NCBI RefSeq assembly: GCF_050003625.1
Contig: NC_134397.1
Span: 277,816,070 to 277,880,069, forward strand
Source of the DNA: Haematobia irritans
Taxonomy: Eukaryota > Arthropoda > Insecta > Diptera > Muscidae
Length of the DNA: 64,000 nt
Direction: 5' to 3'
Part shown: positions 59,032-64,000 of the stretch, piece by piece
Numbering within the stretch: the stretch's first letter is position 1
How the letters are laid out: every line of letters begins with the position of its first letter
Position numbers and translations under genes: made by a program
Notes under the pieces: model-generated
What the model was told of the DNA's origin: nothing
Database searches by the model: none
The model's input: the letters and a program-made list of their open reading frames with translations, nothing else

Positions 59032-61813
59032 ATGAGCAAGTGCACAGATTTTACGGGACTCCATGCAGCTTTTTCCGTATGTACATTGTGTATATGTATA
59101 TTAAAATGCAGTTTATTTGTACATTCATTCCTCCTATCTACCTTATCCAGAAATCTCTAAAAGATGCTTTTGAGAAGAACGATGTCCAAATATTGAGGAA
59201 ATCCTATGACAGCTATAACAACAACTCTGATCATGACAAGAAATCTCCGATGGATCAAGCATTCCGGGAAATACTGTTGTTCAAGCTAAGTGGTGATGTC
59301 GATTTGATAGGCAAATTGGTGAAGCTATCTGTAGAAGCGGTGCGAGAAGAAATAGTCTCCGTTACCATACCCGTGGTCCTCTTGGGAGATATATTTGAAA
59401 CGGTTACATTGGACAAATGTGAAAAAATATTCAACTATGTTGAGGAAATGGTGGAAGTGTGGAAGGAGGAGATATTCTTTTCCTCCTGCAAAAATAACAT
59501 TCTAAGAATGTGCAACGATTTGTTGAGAAGACTTAGTCGCGCCCAAAATACTGTGTTCTGTGGTCGCATTTTACTTTTCCTCTCCAAGTTTTTCCCCTTC
59601 TCTGAGAGGTCTGGTTTGAATATAGTATCGGAATTTAATTTGGAAAATGTCACAGATTATGGAGTGGACGGCAAAGATTTGGATGACACATTGGAGGATA
59701 TAGAAGACATACCCATAAAGATCGATTACAATTTATATTGTAAATTTTGGTCCTTGCAAGATTTCTTTCGCAATCCAAATCAGTGTTACAGCAAAGCATC
59801 ATGGAAAATGTTTCAAATCGTAAGTAAATAGCAAGTATCATGGAATTCAGAGAAATTGTTACCGTCAATAATTGGCTTTTGATACTATGTCTGGAAATGA
59901 GTCAACGGATACAATGTCGGATCACATTTTGCATTGCTTCCCAAAATATTAAACATTGATTTGGCTAATCGAGTAGTTGAGATAATGTGCTTACACGACC
60001 TAATTTGTTTAAAATTGAAAACTCGCCTTACGTCCATTACAATGGAAAGTTTTTGACTTTGGCTGTGATATTCTTTTTGATGATTTGTCGTTAGGGTAGT
60101 AAGAGTCGATTTTTTGCAGATGTTTAAAAGTTTTGTGTAGAAGAAGCACATGCTGTAATTGGAATGGACATTGGTTCGGAACGGAGCTATAAGCTTATTT
60201 AGTATTATTTCCGTTAATAATTGTATATTAAATATATCCAGTTTTTGTGAATACCCCTATAATTCGATATGCAAAATGCTGATTTGTTAATATCTCCATA
60301 TATTTCCATACAAATTTTCAATTTTCAGCATGCGACAACTGTTTTGGAATCATTTGCCAGTTTTAAACTGGAAGATCTGAGATCAGCTTCTGCACAGCAG
60401 GAAGATAACAATGATGATATCAACGAAAAAATGGATGTGGATATGTGTTATGCCATGGATTTGAAAATGGAAATTGATCAATCTGTACAGAAAGTCGACC
60501 ATTTCTTTGCTAAATTTCTAACAAACCCTAAGCTATTGGCTTTACAATTATCAGATGCAAATTTTCGACGAGCGGTACTGGTGCAATTTCTTATACTCTT
60601 TCAATATTTGCAATTGACGGTAAAATTTAAAGCGTAAGTAATGGATTTCTATTAAGTAATTAAATATAATGAAATTCTCTTTTTTTTTAAATAGGGAATC
60701 GAATACCTTGACACAGGCCCAATCGGATTTCATCAAAGAGACTGAAACAAAAGTGTACCAATTGCTTGAAGAGACCCCACCAAATGGAAAACGGTATTCC
60801 CGTACTGTTAGACATATGTTACTGCGTGAAGAAATGTGGAACAATTGGAAAAATGATGGATGCAAAGAGTTTAAGAAACCCGAAGAGGGTACATCTGATG
60901 ATAAACCTCCCCCAGCCAAACGGGAACGCAAAACATTAGGAGAGTGTCTAAAAGATGCAAATAGGCAAGGAAAATTCTTTTTGGGAAAGTAAGTGTAAAG
61001 TAGAATCAAAGTGGCAACAATTTAATTCTCTCTCTCTCCCTCCCTTTGTTCACTTTTAGCGATGTTCTTACACGTCTCTGGAACTATTGTCCAGATAATT
61101 TACAAGCATGTAAAAGCGAAGAGCGTAACTTTTTACCTCAAGTTGAAACCTATTTGGAAAGTTCTCGTGATAAAAATGATACATCATTTGAATGGCGTGC
61201 ATTACGCCTACTCGCCCGCCAATCACCTCATTTCTTTACATACATTAATTCGCCATCATGTAAAACGTCTGACTACTTAGAAGCCGTACGCAAACGTTTA
61301 AATAAAGAACGCATTGATGCTGCCAAACAAGCAGCTGCAATATCCAATGGTACATCTGCAGCAGTGCCGTCTGGAGAAACAGTGGAAACTTTGCAGGAAA
61401 CTGAAACCGAAGGTAACGACGAAGGGGTTCTTGAAGGCGAAGAAGAAACAAACGATTTGGATAAAGCCGAAGAGGATAACAACACCCATTCGAAGCCGCT
61501 TACAGCATCCAAAGAACAAATAGAAGAATTGGCTCCCCTAATTGGAGACGATTGGAAAAAATTGGGTAAGAAATTGGGCTATACTGCCGATGAGTTGCTT
61601 TATTTCGAAACTGAAGGTGTAGATCGAGAAGGTGGATGCGTTGCAATGCTGGTCAATTGGTTTGCCGATGATGATGATGCCAGTTTAGATAATTTGGCCT
61701 ACACCATGGAGGGTCTAGAAATCAATACAGCTGCCAAAGCTGTCAAGGCCATTATAGATCGTGCATCAAAATATACTCAAGGTGATGTGGATGACGAAGA
61801 GAAAGTAGAATGA
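59032..61813 (+). CDS. thoc1: THO complex subunit 1 (THOC1/Hpr1)
   Basis: Five exons: 59032-59076, 59151-59819, 60329-60633, 60695-60988 and 61060-61813, all GT-AG; introns 74, 509, 61 and 71 nt; 688 residues. Conserved blocks in order: MDQAFREILLF, TIPVVLLGDIFET, NILRMCNDLLRRLSRAQN, TVFCGRILLFLSKFFP, IDYNLYCKFWSLQDFFRNP, LALQLSDANFRRAVLVQFL, RLWNYCPDNLQACKSE and WRALRLLARQSPHFF. A C-terminal death domain covers about 585-672 (EQIEELAPLIGDDWKKLGKK), after an acidic Glu/Asp-rich linker. Size fits human THOC1 (about 657). Family role: scaffold of the nuclear THO/TREX complex, coupling transcription to mRNA export and preventing R-loops. A DRE-like site lies upstream and a poly(A) signal AATAAA at 61820. 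The first exon of only 15 codons (MSKCTDFTGLHAAFS) was chosen because its splice keeps frame and gives a THOC1-like start. Confidence 0.93.
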
Positions 61814-62170
61814 AATTAAAATAAACAAAAAAGAAATCATCTACAGACCGTTGTTGTTCATATTTTCTTTTTTTATTATTATTAAATGGTCAACTCGTTA
61901 TTGTGTTTCATTCGAGCATCTATAAACTAAACAAATATAATGGGTTCACAAATAATTTATCACATGTACAGAGTATAGTATGTAGAACGCATTTTGTTTT
62001 TGTAAAAATTTAGTTTTTCTTTTTTATGCATAGCGCTTAGTTAGTGTAAATGATTAGTAAAAAATATGAATTTTCTATACAATATTCTTCTTGAACGTAA
62101 AACATGTAAACAAAAACTAAATGTGGCATTTATATCCACATTTAGAATAGAACAATGATCTATTCATAGT
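61814..62170. other. Intergenic region between convergent THOC1 and ZC2HC1-like genes
   Basis: Holds AATAAA at 61820-61825 for THOC1. Minus-strand AATAAA-type signals appear at about 61872. Only 357 bp separate the two stop codons, so the 3' UTRs may overlap. Confidence 0.5.
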
Positions 62171-63996
62171 TCAGAAGCGTTTCTTCTGCACGGGTTTGGG
62201 TTTATTGTGTTGCATATTAGCACATTTGGGTATATGGCGTTCTGCAGCAGATTCGTTGAAACGGCGATTGCAATGTGGGCATTGAATGTAATCGGGATTC
62301 TCCGATGGAGGGGGTGGTGGCAGATCACTCAATTTTCCACCTTTGGCCAAATATGCCTGCACCTTTTTTGCTTCACGTATGGCATTTATGAATTCTTCGT
62401 GTTTTTTTCGCCAATTACTTTTCTTAGAAGAATCCGTCGTTTGGGTAGGTTTGACAGCAGCAATAGCTGGTGATACTTTAGGAGCTGTAGAAGTTTTACC
62501 CTTCTTGGCCACATATTTTTCCGCCTCAGTACCTTTGACTCTGTGTTTGGATGCATCGAATATTTTACGTTTTTTCGTTGTCATTTTACCGCACACATCT
62601 TCATGTTTCTGTAAGCGATCTTCGTTAAAGTTCCTCTGACAATAGTGGCAAGTTGCCATTCCAGGTGGTGGAGTTTTTATACGAGGAGGAGGTTTTACAG
62701 CCTAAAATTGGAGTGAGGATAGGAAATTAGAGATTTTCTTAGGGGTAGCAGTATTTTACTAACCATAACAAATGTGGCTGGTTTTCCATTAACGGCTTTT
62801 GTAGTGGTCTAGAAAAAAAAGAAAGTTTTTATTATTATTTTACGTAGCCAATTTTTCAAAATTCTTAAAAATTATAAAACCCACAAATATTTTGCTCAAC
62901 ATGTTTGCAAACACTTCAGTTTTTTTCGTACGAGTGTATTGTAAATTCACAAATATTTGATATCAAATATATATTTGTTTACACACTAAAATAAATTTGT
63001 TGATAGACACAGCAGAGAATATTGTTTAAACTGAAAAGACGCAGTCATGCTTGGTCTTTTGGCTTGAATTTGTAATGAATAAATAAAATAACAAAGGCTG
63101 TTGGTTTTAATGTCTCAAAGAAAGACGTAGGATTTGTTGAAAAAAAAACCTACAACCAGGTATTCGGAACATCTATTTGTGAACCTAAAATACCTCTAGA
63201 TTTGGAAATTCCTTGTCGGAAATGGATATTTAGATATGTTACAAAACGAACGACAAACTTATTTTACCCCTATCACCATTCTATGGTGGTAAAAAAGGAA
63301 ACAAACTTTACAATTTTAACAACTATCACCAATTTTCCTTTCTTCAGTAGATTTATTTGAAGTTTTAGAATATCTCACTGCTTTGTCTGCCAGAATTTTT
63401 TGTTGAGTTGTATGACTACGTATATTTTTTCTTACCTTAGGATTCTTTGTTGACGAAGGGCTCGCAGTTGTTTTTGACGGCGATTTTGTTGATCCATTTG
63501 TTATGGTTGACGTTCGTGACATCGTTGATGTTCGACTCGCACTACTTGGTGTTCTCGGTTGAGCTGTCGTTCTGGGCGCTGTGATACTTGGCGATTTTTT
63601 TGTTATCACTGGATTGAGTCGAATACCATTCGTAGAGGTTGGCGATTTTTTACCCATTGTTATCGTTGTGTCCATAATATCTTTACGTATGCCATTCGTA
63701 CTTCTGCTATTATTGTTATTATCACTTACAATTGGACCCATGACTCGTGTATTATCCAAACTTAGTGATGAAAATTCTTTGGGGAATGTTTCACTCTCTA
63801 AATTATCAACCTCATCCAAATCTTCACCGAATAAGTTACCGTTCGATGAAAATGTATTTGGATGTGAATGGGAATTTTTCATGGTCGTCGAAGTTTGTTT
63901 TGTGTTAATAACTGTTCGCCGGGATGTGGTCATGGTGTTTGTTCCTCCAGGAAAACGTTTCACCGATCCATTCTGTTGCGTTGTAGTTCTAGTCAT
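62171..63996 (-). CDS. Zinc finger C2HC domain protein (ZC2HC1/FAM164 family), possibly 5' partial
   Basis: Three exons on the minus strand: 63996-63436, 62808-62764 and 62701-62171, GT-AG borders, all phase 0; 378 residues from the ATG at 63996. Exon 1 codes for a Ser/Thr-rich, low-complexity region (repeated TSTNGIR, SRTSTM). The last exon has two C2HC fingers, CHYCQRNFNEDRLQKHEDVC and CPHCNRRFNESAAERHIPKC, bracketing the family core TKKRKIFDASKHRVKGTE, SNWRKKHEEFINAIREAKK and PPPPPSENPDYI. The human ZC2HC1A order is the same. Function of the family is poorly known. The window ends four bases upstream of this ATG, so further 5' exons cannot be excluded. The isolated frame starting at 62659 is an internal Met. 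Confidence 0.85.
63130..63300 (-). mobile_element. DINE-like fragment in intron 1 of the ZC2HC1-like gene
   Basis: 'gatatgttacaaaacgaacg' to 'ccattctatggtggt' matches the head of the 37.0-38.3-kb element in the same orientation. Confidence 0.6.
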
Positions 63997-64000
63997 GGTG

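Noticed and set aside
60551..61009. Minus-strand frame of 152 residues
   Set aside because: Shadow of THOC1 exons 3 and 4 and their intron.

Overview
The window reads as nuclear DNA of a higher (calyptrate, muscid-like) fly. It is AT-rich, has short GT-AG introns of about 56-75 nt, has housekeeping genes whose closest known relatives are insect proteins, and carries typical fly repeats: DINE-1-like Helitron relatives with GTCC/GTCT microsatellites, tRNA-derived SINEs, and mariner elements of the DD41D and DD37E groups. The exact species cannot be fixed from sequence alone.

Bases 1 to about 47,900 hold no convincing host exon. This part is a mosaic of transposable elements, often nested two or three deep, separated by single-copy AT-rich islands (7.7-8.7, 10.3-11.1, 14.2-15.5, 19.2-21.4, 25.6-27.1, 30.5-31.7, 33.5-34.2 and 38.3-39.9 kb). 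Main repeats: six long DINE-like elements (2.4-4.8, 11.1-12.3, 22.5-25.6 as an inverted pair, 28.5-30.1, 37.0-38.3, 39.9-42.7, 45.2-47.4 kb), most with internal tandem arrays of a 153-bp unit; three deleted DD41D mariners (3.9, 12.6, 35.2 kb); one DD37E mariner split by a MITE (16.1-19.2 kb) plus a fragment (44.6 kb); a family of TIR elements starting CAC with TA or TG target duplications; and seven SINE pieces.

Bases 47,966 to 64,000 are gene-rich. In order: a four-exon, minus-strand, type II membrane protein of the M19 dipeptidase family that has lost nearly all zinc ligands (47,966-50,391); RRP7A (plus, 53,864-54,724), a small-subunit ribosome biogenesis factor; INTS15 (minus, 55,419-56,557), an Integrator subunit; THOC1/Hpr1 (plus, five exons, 59,032-61,813), a THO mRNA-export subunit with a C-terminal death domain; and a ZC2HC1-type zinc-finger gene (minus, 62,171 to at least 63,996). 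RRP7A/INTS15 and THOC1/ZC2HC1 are convergent pairs; INTS15 and THOC1 diverge across about 2.5 kb filled with repeats. These are RNA-processing or housekeeping genes but do not form an operon or a single pathway.

I found no clear new defence or metabolic system. The strongest points for a second look are the catalytically dead dipeptidase-like protein, the exact 153-bp period shared by sequence-diverged repeat families, a MITE family carrying two divergent tRNA-like pol III promoters, two nearly identical mariners with different internal deletions, and a SINE-disrupting block packed with GTGAGTCAC palindromes.
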